Positions 34,506 to 46,451 of a stretch of DNA of 64,000 nt are shown here, piece after piece. Both the position numbers and the translations under genes were made by a program. Within the stretch, counting starts at the first letter, position 1, and the number at the start of each line of letters is the position of its first letter. Source of the DNA: Saposhnikovia divaricata (Eukaryota; Streptophyta; Magnoliopsida; Apiales; Apiaceae); assembly GCA_036435485.1 (NCBI GenBank), contig CM071600.1:162886546-162950545 (forward strand), written 5' to 3'. A model generated the notes under the pieces. The model made no database searches. It saw nothing but the letters and a program-made list of their open reading frames with translations, and was not told the DNA's origin.

Positions 34506-35500
34506 TGTTGGGACAATCAGATCTTGGCACTGCGATTTTTGATACAATATATTAACGAGTACGAATAGAAAAGTCACCTTGTTAACGGTTGATTCCACGC
34601 TCTTCTATTGTATTCCCAAATTCCTTTGAGCGAAGTGTGGCCTTCGTCTTCTCAAGTTCACCTCTCTTCTTGCTCCTCGGTGGCTAGAAAATTTTTTCAA
34701 CCAACCCTAGCAAGAAGAGAATAGGAATATATATAGGGCTACAATAGGGATCATGGACAATTAGGTTGGGCCTTCTAATTACATCTTGGGCATAGCCCAA
34801 TGTAATTAAATATTAATTCAATCCACTAAAAAATTAATATTTGCACTACCTTTCCCAATACCGTAATTTAATTAATTAATTCAGTTCCAATATTATTTGC
34901 TTATTAAATTCCCCATGTTTAAAATATCGCATGTCCATTAATTAAATAAATTACTGATAATTCATTAATTAATATCTTTTATCCTTTATCATCCACTCAA
35001 CCTTTATTTAATTATGCCGGAATAAATCCACCTGTAGGGGTTTCACATAATTAAATCTTTTTGAGCTTTCAAGGGGACATCATTAACCCGAATATTATCA
35101 GGACATGGATTCCTTCAATAAATAATATTCACCATATATATATTATTTCATCACCCAAAATATAATGAAATAAATCAAAAGAATTATTTCATATATAAAT
35201 CAAAGCATGTAAATAATATATACGTGTCAATTACTATATCTGGATTAAGAACCTAAGCATTAATAATAACGTAGAATCTTAGTTCTCCTTCTCAATTGCT
35301 GAATTCTGATCGTTCGTGAAAGATGTTGCTGGAAATGACACCATTCAGTCATTTTATCATGATGTTGTCCAACTTCAGGGAACAATTCTAAATTTGATCC
35401 TGTTCAATATACAAAAAGTATACTAGTATTATTTATTAGTCAATATAAACTAATCTAAATAATACTACAGCCATTCCAGTGGATTGTCTAACTCCACCTG
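34506..35500 (-). repeat. 5' LTR of element E, first segment
   Basis: Begins TGTTGGGAC and aligns with 27769-28695, with an extra or replaced block near 35290-35390. Cut by solo LTR F at 35501; the rest follows at 40075-40260. Confidence 0.88.
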
Positions 35501-38500
35501 TGTAACACCCTCACTTTCGCTTTTTATAAGAAAATGAATATTTTACAGGAAAATTTCAGGAAATTTGGACATGATGTATTCGCAAATAGGACTAACCACC
35601 TGTCCAAATCAATAAAACCAACAATCTCAAGTCAATTCTGCTCACTACATATAATTGATAAAATCATAAAGAAATATAAATTCTAACTATCCAAGACCGC
35701 TCACAGGTCACAGTATGAAACAACTACTGATTAACTATTACAACCCGAATCCAAATAAAATAATATACAATTTTAATGAATAAACAAAATCACTATCTAT
35801 CTAGATATCCAACCTTGACCAAATCCCAACCACTAACCAATGCGAATCTGTATCCCGATCGCCTCTTCTCGCTGTCCGAAGTTCAACACCCACTGTCCAC
35901 TACTGGGGTACTATACTCCACTATTAACTGGGGAAAAACAACAAAAGCAAGAGTGAGCCTACAATGCTCAGCAATTGTATAAAGTAATCGCGGTTTCAAC
36001 AATAGCTATAAGTTCTAATAAACAAGATGAATAATTAAGTGTTTCAAAAAGAATCGACTAAATCGATTATCTGTTTATCCCGAGGGGCCAACGTTGCACA
36101 CCGAAACAAGGTTCATCAACAACGAGAACTGACAAAAGTTCTGACAAGAGAATGTACTCGAAATAAGATTCAAAAGAATCGGATATCAAAATGACTCAAT
36201 CTCACTGTATGGATTTGAATTGGATTTTTATTTATTTTAAAAAAATAATAATAATAAGGTTAGGCTGCTGATCAGTCACGCACTAACCCCGGACAAACGC
36301 ACACAGTAATGTCCTTTAATGGATCCACGGCACACATTGGCCTTAATCATTTCTGACCACGAATCTGGTCCGACCCTTACGGTCCCACCCCGAAGGGTTT
36401 TACGCCCCAAGGGCCACTTTTAAAAACATTTCCAATTCTAAATCTTTCACACTAGGTGTCGGGACAATCGACCACCTTACCACATCAACTAACTGGAAAA
36501 CTCACGTTCTAGAATATCAATTCATAAATAAGAATCACTGATGATGTCTCTACATCAACTGGTATCAACAAGATCAACCCAACAACAGGGGTAAATAAAG
36601 AATGATAATATTAATAGATGTCGACAAGTTCGACACAGTAAAGGGGTGATACATAATGAACGACAATCTCAAAGGGTATTGACGAGTTCGATACAATGAA
36701 AGATAATAATTGAATAAGCTACTAGTAAAAGAAGGTATCGACAAGCTCGATACAAATAATTGAAATCATAACATCTTTAAATAAATCAACAAAAGGATTT
36801 ACTAGCAACATGATTAACAACTGAGGATATATGACAAAACAAGGATATAGTCAGGTGCTCATTGTTTAATAAAATTTCTCCAAACACATTGAAAAGTTGG
36901 AATCAATATAAGCGAATTAAGTAGTTTACAACAATCATTTATAAATAATTTCGAGAGGATTAGTTGAATAAAATATCCCCTAGAGGGAGTCCATCGGGTG
37001 AAAATAAAGCACAACCAGGGGTCGCTAAAATATTTTATAAGATTTTAAAATCTTGGACTTCCTCAGTTTAGAACGTTTCTTGAACTTTTTAGAGAAAGGT
37101 AAAAGATATGGTGTTCAGTTGAGGAATCCAATATCATAGCTTGAGTACAGTATTTAAGCGGAGAAGATTATGTTTAGGGTTCTTTTAAAAACTTAATATT
37201 CAACTTAGGGGTATGGAAAATAAACAATTTCATGCTAACTGGGAAGTATATCATTTTCTAACACATTTGACCCAAACTAACTTATATGACAAAAAGGAAT
37301 GAACTGCATCACTTGAAAGATAAGTGAAGAGCGAACACTTGCCTCAACATACGGAGTTCTCGATCCTAATCATAGATCTCTAACTCAACTTCTCGCTAGT
37401 CTCCACACTTTTCGTGCTGCTCTTCTTACTTGGCTCTACTTCTATTTCTCTTTCATACTTCACCGACTCCACGCCAGCACACCCGATGACTTGATAAATA
37501 TTCTCCTGCTCAGCTTTCCATTTACCCGCACCGCTCTTAACCAAATCTCCTACTCGAACCTTTACAAGGTCAAATACAGTTTCAGTACTAATTCAAACAA
37601 AATCTTATCGTTTGCTCTATTCTACCTATGCGCGTCCTATAACGATTACATATACAATACATATAGACATATTCATTCCTACTCACATAATAGCCTTACT
37701 ATAATCAGCTAAGTCACATAAACACATCACATAACCATTTCAAAACAGCACCACCACTTAATATTTAAAACCACGATATATTCTCGAAATAATCCACTAA
37801 TACTTATACTTAACCCTTAGTAATCATAACACACCTTCAAGCATTGAAATTAAATAAGTTAAATAAGTTTTAAATAGATTTACAGGGGATTTTTAGAAAA
37901 TTTCGGCATGAAGTATTCGTTTATCGGACTATGGGCACAGCCCTCAAATACAATTTTAACCCCTGTTTTTCAACTCAAAATCATTTGAAAATAAAGCTGC
38001 TTCTCTGGCAGCAACATCAAGTAAACATATAATGAAAAGTACCCGCCCAGACATGCGGCACCTAGCACATAATGATTTATATTACACTACTACTTACGCT
38101 ACACCAATGATCGTATCTCTCACGCATTTTTAATGATACACGTGACAATTAATCATTGGTGTTCGTAAGCCCTAGGGAACAACCCCTAGCACTAACTATT
38201 ACTTACGCTATATCAGTGATCACATCACTCAAGTATATTAATTATACTCGTGATAGTTAATCAGGGATATTCGTAAGCCCGAGGAACTAGTTGAAGAGAA
38301 TTTCACAAGTCTTTAAATATTGACATTTAAGACTTGTGATTCCATTGCAACTCCTCGCAGATAATCACATAATCAAATAAATTTAACAATTAATCTGTGA
38401 TAAATAACATTTAAACCGAAATGTACTGCTTAAGAGATTATATATTCCTTTACCAAAACCACTTGACCACATATAATTCACCACCAAGAATGTGACAGAT

Positions 38501-40069
38501 AAGCACTTAACAAATACAATTACTTGATCCATAACACTTAGCATATAGCCAATTACGACTAGCTAACTCACATAACTTATATATATAATACAACAACAAT
38601 CATCAACTAACCACCATACAACTCCCGACTGAACCATCATTAAATAATCGGAAGCTTCGACATCCGAAATTAATATTTCAAACTAATATATTAACACTAA
38701 TTACCATCACAATTAACGTAATTTACCCACTAATATAAACTAAAACAAATTATCCAATTCGACACATCCAAAATCCCCAAATTCCACTTTTGAAATTATA
38801 ATTCTAGTAATTAAACAACAATGATTACCAGCAACTAACAATTAACAATTATCTCTAATTTACGACAATAAGATATTCACCTCGCACTTTAAAACAAATT
38901 AAACCACAACAATATTCTCGAAATTTAATATAGTTTAATTACGAGAATTAACATAATAACTAGCAATTTAAGTTAATTAAATTACCACAATAATCTCACA
39001 ATTTAAATCTAATTAATTTACAACAATACTCATAATTAATCTAAAATTGACAATTAATAATATACGAAAACTAAATAATTTAAAACACGAAAATTAATTA
39101 AATAAAATAAATAAAAACGAAATTATACCATCTATGTCTCTCCCTCTTCGCCGTTCGTCGGAATCGCCTGCAGTGAAGAACACCGACTGAACTCGCCGGA
39201 AAGCCGCCGGCCGCCACCTCTCCGCCGCGCATCCATCTCTCCCGTCGCCATCTTCCTTCCATTTTTCCCGTTCCTTTCTTCTCATCACACCCAGTCACGC
39301 CATATAATACACACCGATTGCATACAACCGTATGTATGTATTCAATCTTCCCCCACCTGTTCTCTTTCCCCCAATTTCTTTACTCCTCTACTTTTTTTTT
39401 TTTTTTTCGTGAACTCTCTCGAACTCTCCTCTGCTGTGCTTCTATCTGCGCGTTTCTGTCTGTGTATTGGGCCTGCTGCGTTTCTATATAAATGGGCTTG
39501 GCCCATCTCTAATACTACTACTAATATACCACTGATACACTTTTAAAACTAATAACCAATTCTCATAAATCGAAATCAAATGAAACGTTCGGAAAATTAC
39601 ACTTTTCATTTTTAAAATAAAGAATATAAAATTACGAGTATCCACATATTTTCAAAATATTTTTCGGATAAAAAATGAATTAAATATGAATTTTCAAAGT
39701 TTTGATCCTTTAAATAAAAATAAACTCTTAAAATCATTTTAAAATACTAAAACTCCAAAATTAATTCTCCCGAAAATTTTACAATTTAAATAATATTATA
39801 TAGATAATAACACAAAAGATTTCGGGATTTTTAATCCTTCCGGTAATTTTATAAAATTTACAGAAGGTCAAAATATATGATTTAAATACACTTAAATCAT
39901 CAAAAATACAAATAAAAATACATGGACCTTCACAGCACACACATATCATCATATAACACATAAACATCATCTCACATACAATTCACCTTTACAACAATAT
40001 TCACATAATATAATTTATAATTTATAATACATAAATAATTTTAAATTCGAAATTTTCTAGGTCGTTATA
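35501..40069 (-). mobile_element. Solo LTR F of a Tekay/K-like chromovirus, 4569 bp
   Basis: Starts TGTAACACCCTCACTT and ends TCGTTATA, the same ends as the LTRs of K. The TSD is ACCTG (35496-35500 and 40070-40074). No internal sequence or second LTR is present, so it arose by recombination between the two LTRs of one element. Orientation is inferred from K. A block at 36257-36385 is nearly the same as 43741-43869 in K. A GC-rich patch at 39130-39300 is open on the - strand for about 65 codons in two frames but has no family signature. Confidence 0.9.
38093..38277. repeat. Duplicated hairpin unit in LTR F
   Basis: Two units, 38093-38169 and 38202-38277, each begin CTTACGCTA and end TTCGTAAG. 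In the first, ACACCAATGAT pairs with ATCATTGGTGT; the second has a changed but still partly paired arm (ATATCAGTGAT with ATCAGGGATAT). They are a tandem duplication of about 109 bases. Confidence 0.75.
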
Positions 40070-40074
40070 ACCTG

Positions 40075-40260
40075 TGCTGTGAACCTTATTATATTATATA
40101 AACCGTATTTAACAATCTAATATTCTGTATCCCATTTGATACTAGATTGTCCACAATATATAATATTAGACAGCATGTAAACATTTAAATGATTCTCAAT
40201 AAAACTGGGCCAGAAATAAATGTATATACTTTAAATAAATATTTTCAGTATACACCAACA
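40075..40260 (-). repeat. 5' LTR of element E, second segment
   Basis: Resumes with TGCTGTGAACC after the second ACCTG copy and ends ACACCAACA. It aligns with 28691-28876 almost without change. Confidence 0.88.
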
Positions 40261-41083
40261 ATTATAGCCCCAAGTTGCCTCTCCATCAAGCAATTACCAT
40301 ATTAGAGTTGAAATAAAAGACCAGCAATTTTCATCTTTAAACGGGATAGGATTTGCAAATTCCATGCTCAAGACTGATTCTAGAATGTTCTAGCCATTCA
40401 GGACAATTACCATACTAATTTGAAGTAGGAATTATAGCAATTTCCTTGTGAAAATAGAATTCTTCAAAATACGTTTCCTAAACTGATTCTGTTTTGAAGG
40501 AAAATTCGTAGCTGACTTTTATTTAGTATTTCTGGACCGTTCCAGCTGTATTTTGACATCTGAACCACTTTAGAATGATAGATAATCTCGTTAGCTTCGC
40601 GTGGACTGTAAGATCGTCCAAAACGGACTTGTAGAACTCAAGATATGGCCAAAATCGTAAAAAGGGCAAAACTGGAATTTTCCCTGCGCATCTTGGCGCA
40701 GAGTGCGCGAATGGCGCAGGGTGCACGGCTTCAATCTGCATAAAAATGGCGCAGGGTGCTCAAATGGCGCACCCTGCTCGGCCTCAAACTGCGGGAATTA
40801 ATTTTTCTTCGTTTTTCAGCTTTTTCTTCCCGTTTCTTTTGCATGAGCTTCCGTCTTTAATCCCTAATGACTTGTATACTTCTTGGTAGCTGACATTAGC
40901 CTCCATTCTTCATTCCATATCATAAATCAACTCCAAAAATGACGGAAACTACACCCTTAATCGATATTTCTTCAACCTTGCACAATTAAACAAAACACAT
41001 CAAAACTACCACAAACTTGAGGCCAAAGCAATCAATTTAAGCCGATTTAGAATGCTCTAAATGGATTTAAAATCCATTTATCA
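40261..41083 (-). repeat. 5' LTR of D, second segment
   Basis: Continues the LTR of D after element E and aligns with 23126-23944. It ends ATTTATCA followed by the TSD copy ATATC at 41084-41088. Confidence 0.88.
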
Positions 41084-41088
41084 ATATC

Positions 41089-41262
41089 TCTTGCTGAGAA
41101 AGTAGAATTGAAGGCTGTAATTCAACTTTCTAAGCTAGAATAAAGAGATGAAGGACCTAGTCACAGCTAGGCTGTAGTCTCGCAAAAGGCTGTAGTTCTT
41201 AAAAAGGGAAAACAGTTACTAGGTACAGTTTCTCAAAAGACTGTGTCTATTGAAAAACGAAC
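41089..41262 (+). pseudogene. ORF3 of element B, continuation after D
   Basis: The frame continues with SLAEKVELKAVIQLSKL, matching A near 5175-5230. Stops at 41141-41143 (TAA) and 41168-41170 (TAG) sit where Gln codons are expected. The segment ends at LTR fragment J. Confidence 0.85.
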
Positions 41263-41613
41263 TGTAAGAACCCAGATTTTGGGTGGAATTAAAACTTTTA
41301 TGTATTTAATGATGTAAGAATGAATAGTGGTTACGGCTACAATGTAATAGTTGATATTTGGAAAGAATGAATGGAATTCGACTTTATTATTTCTATGTCT
41401 TGAAGAATGCTAAAGGGTGACAACATAGGTAAGAATAATCTATCTCCTAAGGGAATAAGATATGGCAATTCCAAGCAGGAGAATATTCTCATGTCATCGA
41501 GATCGATAACGATTAATCCAGTAGTTCCGTAAAAATGTTAAGAAACGATCGAAAGAGAATACGGACAATTGTACAACCCTAAGAGAAAAAGTAAAGAATA
41601 AAGAATGAATAGT
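41263..41613 (+). repeat. LTR fragment J (G-like chromovirus)
   Basis: Starts TGTAAGAACCCAGATTTTGG and follows the first part of LTR G (10250 on) with many substitutions. It interrupts ORF3 of B on the left and is interrupted by element C on the right. The rest of J and of B would lie beyond the window. Confidence 0.8.
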
Positions 41614-42120
41614 TGTTAAATATAATTGATGTGTTTTAATCAGTGTTTAAGTGTTACAGTGAATTATCAGAGTTTAGCTGGAAGCGGTCAGAGTTTAGTG
41701 TAAACCCTGACAGATGGAAGCTCGACAGAGTTTGTCAAACTCTGTCTGGAGGAAGCGTCTACTGGTCAACAGTGATTGAAGATTTATTATGGAAGCGATA
41801 TCTTTGAAGATTGGATAGCTATCAAAGAGATTGAGTTGACTTAGGAGACGTGTGACAATCTGTAATTGATATCATTCTATAGCTGATTATTAGGAATATC
41901 AATTAGAGATTGTATCGAAGCTGTATGTTTTATAAATACAGTTAGGTTAACCCTAGAAGGGTATTGTACAACGAATTATCTTTATTGTAACCTAGCAGCT
42001 CTTTGTGATAGTTTACATCACAAAGAGGGTTCTTAATACCAGATGTTTTTAAGTGCATAAACGTATTACTTGTTAAACTCTCATACGAATTTGATTATTA
42101 ATTGTGTATTCGGCCTAACA
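41614..42120 (+). repeat. 5' LTR of element C
   Basis: A 507-bp LTR starts TGTTAAAT and ends CGGCCTAACA (TGTTA/TAACA), directly followed by the primer site. A TATA box TATAAATACA lies at 41931-41940. It contains several CAGAGTTT/AACTCTGT motifs, which recur in the spacer after pol. Confidence 0.88.
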
Positions 42121-42122
42121 AG

Positions 42123-42135
42123 TGGTATCAGAGCC
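42123..42135 (+). other. Primer binding site of element C
   Basis: TGGTATCAGAGCC, a perfect initiator-Met-tRNA-type site, two bases after the LTR. Confidence 0.92.
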
Positions 42136-42181
42136 AATCTGTTACTTTATTACAGGTTAAGATCCAAACACAACAATAATC

Positions 42182-43104
42182 ATGTCAGCAATTCCTCCAC
42201 CAACACCTACTGTTTCTGAAAAGGCTCCTACTACTGTGAGTCGTTATGAACCAATCAGGGTTCCTATTCTCAGGCCATTAGAGTATGCTATGTGGAAGGT
42301 CAAGATGACTATGTTTCTGGAGGCTACAGATCCAGAATATCTTGACAGGATTTATGAAGGCCCTCACAATCCTACAAAGCTATCTGTTGCAGCTGCTGGT
42401 GAAGAAGCTAAAATAGTTCCAAAGGAAAAGAAGGACATGACTCCTGAAGATCTATCATCAATTGCTAATGATGCAAAGGTTAGGCATTTACTGCATAGTG
42501 CTTTAGACAATGTTATGTCTAACAAAGTCATTAACTGCACCACTGCAAAAGAGATATGGGATGCTCTTGAAGTCAGGTGTCAAGGAACTGCGGCTATTAA
42601 GAAGAATAGGAGAAACATACTCACACAAGAGTATGAGCATTTTGAGGCTAAACCTGAAGATACCATGACAGAAACATTTGATAGATTCTGTAAACTGCTC
42701 AATGATCTGTCATTGGTCAACAAAGAGTATGATCTAGAAGACTCAAATCTCAAGTTTCTTCTTTCTCTACCTGAAAAGTGGGATGTGAAAACAACCACTA
42801 TTAGAGACAACTATGATCTTGCTAAAACAGAGATTGATGAAATCTATGGGCTGCTCAAAACTCATGAAGTGGAAATGGAGCAGAGAAACAGGAGATCAAG
42901 CAGGAAGGCAAAGTCTGTTGCTCTTAATGTTGAAGAGAAGCCTCAGAAGAAAGAGGCATCAAGAAGGAAAATGAAGGGAAAAGCTTTGGTCATACACTCA
43001 GAAAGTGAATCATCAAACTATGATTGTGATTCAAACTCTTCTGAATCATCTGACTCTGAGGATGATGAAGAAGAAATGAGGAAAATGGCTGTGTTGATGG
43101 TGAA
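42182..43104 (+). pseudogene. gag: gag of element C, 5' part
   Basis: ATG at 42182 starts MSAIPPPTPTVSEKAP. The Gag core has YAMWKVKMTMFLEATDPEY, EIWDALEVRCQGT, EYEHFEAKPEDTMTETFDRF and LPEKWDVKTTTIRDNYDL, as in plant copia Gag proteins of the UBN2 type. An acidic Ser-rich stretch follows (ESSDSEDDEEEMRKM). The frame is clean up to 43104, where K is inserted, and resumes in frame at 55577 once K and one TSD copy are set aside. Confidence 0.92.
43100..43104 (+). repeat. TSD of element K, left copy
   Basis: GTGAA, repeated at 55572-55576 right after the other end of K. It proves the ends of the insertion. Confidence 0.92.
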
Positions 43105-46100
43105 TGTAACACCCTCACTTGCCAACAATAATAATAATAAACTTTTATATTCAATTAAACATTAATATAGGAGAAATTTTAGAAATTTCGGCATGATGTA
43201 ATCATAAACCGGACTAACCACCTGCTCAAACAACTAAGTAGAACTAGAAACAGTCCACAAGCACAAGTTATACTAAACCATAAGAACATAAAACCATACC
43301 AACCCAGACCGCTCACAGGTCACTGTATGAAACAACTATCAATAGTTATTACAACCCAGAACTGAATCAAATAATATACAACCCATTAAGTAAGAAAATC
43401 TGCCTACTCATACAACATAATATAAACAAAGATATATGCTCACTACCCATCCAACCACCTCGACCCTCTGACTGCCTCGGTGACTACCCCAACCGGACGG
43501 GCCACTTCTCCTAGACATCTTCTGGCTTAGCTGAGGAAACAGAATTAGCAAGCAAGTGAGCCAAAATGCTCAGCAAGTATATATGTATGAAATTAAAACA
43601 TCAACAGCTGATATGTCTGCAAGATTGTCAAGAATTAACAATCAACAATATATATCTCAATTAAAGGTTCATCTTTTGTCTGAATCATAAAATAGAAGCG
43701 GATTGGACTATCATGCATTTTTATAATAAAAACAATTATAAGGTTAGGCTGCTGATCAGTCACGCACTAACCCCGGACAAACGCACACAGCAATGTCCTT
43801 AATGGATCCACGGCACACATTGGCCTTAATTATTTCTGACCACGAATCTGGTCCGACCCTTACGGTCCACATTTTAAAAAAACTAACAGTCCAATCCTAA
43901 CTAAACATCAGGTGTCGGAACAATCGACCACCTCAACTGCCAAACATCCTGAACACTTTCGTTCCAGGTTAACATCTCAAATCTCACCAAATAGAATAAG
44001 GTCGGGTAATCTCTGAATTAAATATCGACAAGTTCGATATGGCAAAAAGGGGTATTGACTTGAGTCAAGTCACAAAAAGGATTAACAAAAACGATATAGT
44101 CAACCTGGGGTATAGCAATTGAATATTCATAATTAATGGAAATTATCAGAGCAATTATATCAAGGATAAATCAATTACATAAGAATCAAATTATGATAAT
44201 CATAATTCGCTGGAAATATAAGTGAAGCGGTTTACTTGAAAGAGAGGTGGAACAATATGCTTGCAAGGGATATGGATGTAATCAATTCACTAAAAGAATC
44301 AACAATTCAGTAGAATCAATTTGGGGTATGACCATTATGTATTCGCAATTTCGGGAAATTAACAGAACAATTATAGCAAGAGTAATTTAAATAAACATAT
44401 GAATCAGGTTTTTATAATCATAACTCATTTGAAAGGTAATTAAAGCAATTTACTTGCCTTAACTAGAAAATCACAGAATGCGAAGCGTCTTTACGTCCTC
44501 AGCTTTAGCCTTCCCTTTATCCACGGAATCTACACACAATATAACACTATTTTAGAATCCTGCTCAATATTCACTAAATAACGTAAACATTCCACTTAGT
44601 CTACCCTTGCGAATAGTTCCCTAATTTATGTTTATTTAATCATATAGTATCAATACATAGGCTACAGACAAAAGTATTTAATCATATTGGCACATTAACA
44701 CATAGATTTTAAAATATGAAGCCCGACTCACAACTCGTATAAATTGTATTATCATATATACTCATTTCCAAGAAATGATTTTTAATATATTTTAGGAAAA
44801 TTTTGACGGCATCCCCTTTATACGGGGGACTGCCAGTCGGGATACAGCCGACACAACCAACGTAATCATCAATTGACAATTAAATTCCATATTTCAAATA
44901 ACGTTCCCAATTCATTATAATCTCAATCCATTACAGTTTAAATAATTAATACTAAATCGATAATAATAGCAATTTATTAGATAATTAACAAATATTAAAT
45001 ATTAAACAATTTTTGGCTCAGAAAATAATCATCATCGCCAAATTCCATCGACTCAATTTATTTTAAACATCACTGTCGATGGGGCAAAATCCCGAGGGTG
45101 CCCTTATTTTGGGTCTCCAACTCGAGACTCCGCACATATAATTTTATTTGGACAATTTACAATTAATCTCATGAAAACAGTCAAAGTATTGATTAAATCC
45201 TCATATGTTCTGAAATGCCAAAGCCACCATATTCGAACATGAATTAACAGGACTCATCAACATTGAGCCAACAACAACAATTACTCGACCACATAACCAC
45301 AACAGGAACATGATCGAACCACAATTAAACAGAGTAATGGACATAGCAGTAGTACCAAATTGATACTAACTCAACACAAGGAAATTTTACACCCCGAATT
45401 GGCAGGATTTCAAGGCTCAATAACCGGCTTTTTAATCACACCAACACAACCAGGACAACAGCAAGAACAGTACAGGGAAAACGAGATGGGGAAGGGGGAA
45501 GGAACCGGTTACAACAAGAGAAGCAACACACCCACACAGTAATTTATACCACACACACACGCTGCACACAACGCAGCACATATACGAACACATATAAGCA
45601 CAGCCATAACAACCTCTGTAAACACTTGCTTCGAGCTATCAACAACACAAGGGAACGATCCAAGAAAGCTTGAAACAGAGCTACACTGGTGGTCGAAGGT
45701 TCGACCGAGAGAGATGCTATGAGAGATTGACTAGGGAGAGAGGGATCGAATGAGATTAGAGAGGGGAGAGAAGTCTCTAGAATGGGTTAATTGAACTGAA
45801 CCTGGGAAATTAGGGATTTAGGGGGGTTAAATGAATTTGGGGGGTTTTAAAATAACTCACAATTTCTTTTCTAAATGATGCTAAATTAATCCCTAATTTC
45901 ACAATAAAAATAAAATAGGGTGGAATATTAAAATTTAAAGTTTTAAAATGAAGTATGAAAAATTACGATCACCCACATACTTTTAAAATATTTTTAGGAT
46001 AAAAAACGAATTAAATACGGATTTTATAAGATTAAATCCGTAAAATGAAACAGAATTCATAAAATCATTTTAAAATCGTTAAAAATCAAAACAATTCCAT

Positions 46101-46411
46101 ACAACATTTTTAAAACTCAAATAAACTAATAAAGTTAATAAAACGAAAGATTTCATAATTTTTACTAATTCCGATGATTTTATAAAATTCTCAGAAAGTA
46201 AATATAACGATATTAATTAGGAAATAAATCCCAAAAATATAATTAAAATAGTCGGGCTTACATAACACATATAAAATATCAATCTGACTTCCAAATATTA
46301 TTCCACAATATAATACTTCCTCAACCAATTCACACACCACATAATTCACATTTAATAATAAAACAAATAACTTTTAGTAATTAAATATTCTGAAATTTCT
46401 AAGGCGTTATA
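43105..46411 (-). repeat. 3' LTR of K
   Basis: 3307 bp, starts TGTAACACCC and ends GGCGTTATA on the + strand. It contains the block at 43741-43869 shared with solo LTR F. A 60-codon open stretch at 45360-45542 is repeated in the other LTR and has no family signature. Confidence 0.93.
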
Positions 46412-46430
46412 ACCTTCCCCCCTTAAAAGG
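46412..46430 (-). other. Polypurine tract of K
   Basis: On the - strand it reads CCTTTTAAGGGGGGAAGGT, touching the 3' LTR; the same form precedes LTR G. Confidence 0.85.
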
Positions 46431-46451
46431 ATTCTGTCCCCAGAATCTCAC

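Larger units (their letters stand above)
27769..40260 (-). mobile_element. Copia element E (non-Sirevirus), inserted in LTR of D
   Basis: LTRs begin TGTTGGGAC and end ACACCAACA at 27769-28876 and 34506-40260 (the latter split by F). All coding is on the - strand in copia order: gag, protease, integrase, RT, RNase H. The flanks are TTTAT on the left and ATTAT on the right, a TSD with one mismatch. RT and Gag do not look Sirevirus-like, and there is no ORF after pol. Stops and frame changes show it is dead. Confidence 0.9.
22235..41083 (-). mobile_element. Non-autonomous LTR element D (LARD-like)
   Basis: LTRs start TGTTTACACATAATC and end ATCCATTTATCA at 22235-23944 and 26875-41083 (the latter split by E). 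The TSD is ATATC. The - strand direction is set by the primer site next to the second LTR and the purine tract next to the first. The internal part is only 2.9 kb and holds a gag-like ORF without protease, RT or integrase, so D must have depended on another element. A tRNA-Asp-type primer site is common among Athila/Tat-type gypsy elements and their large derivatives. The LTR pair shows many differences, so D is much older than K. Confidence 0.88.
17030..41262 (+). mobile_element. Copia element B, Sirevirus lineage, split by D and truncated
   Basis: B occupies 17030-22234 and resumes at 41089-41262 after element D. It starts inside integrase, so its LTR, gag and protease are missing on the left. 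On the right it is cut by LTR fragment J at 41263. Pol, the antisense ORF and ORF3 match A closely in order and sequence. The D insertion duplicated ATATC (22230-22234 and 41084-41088), and removing D restores continuity with the matching part of A near 5170. Confidence 0.9.

Noticed and set aside
39094..39298. Two overlapping - strand ORFs in LTR F
   Set aside because: A short G+C-rich patch open in two frames, with no recognisable domain; likely chance.
45360..45542. 60-codon ORF, repeated at 54520-54702
   Set aside because: It recurs only because both LTRs of K carry it; no motif and no promoter or family support.
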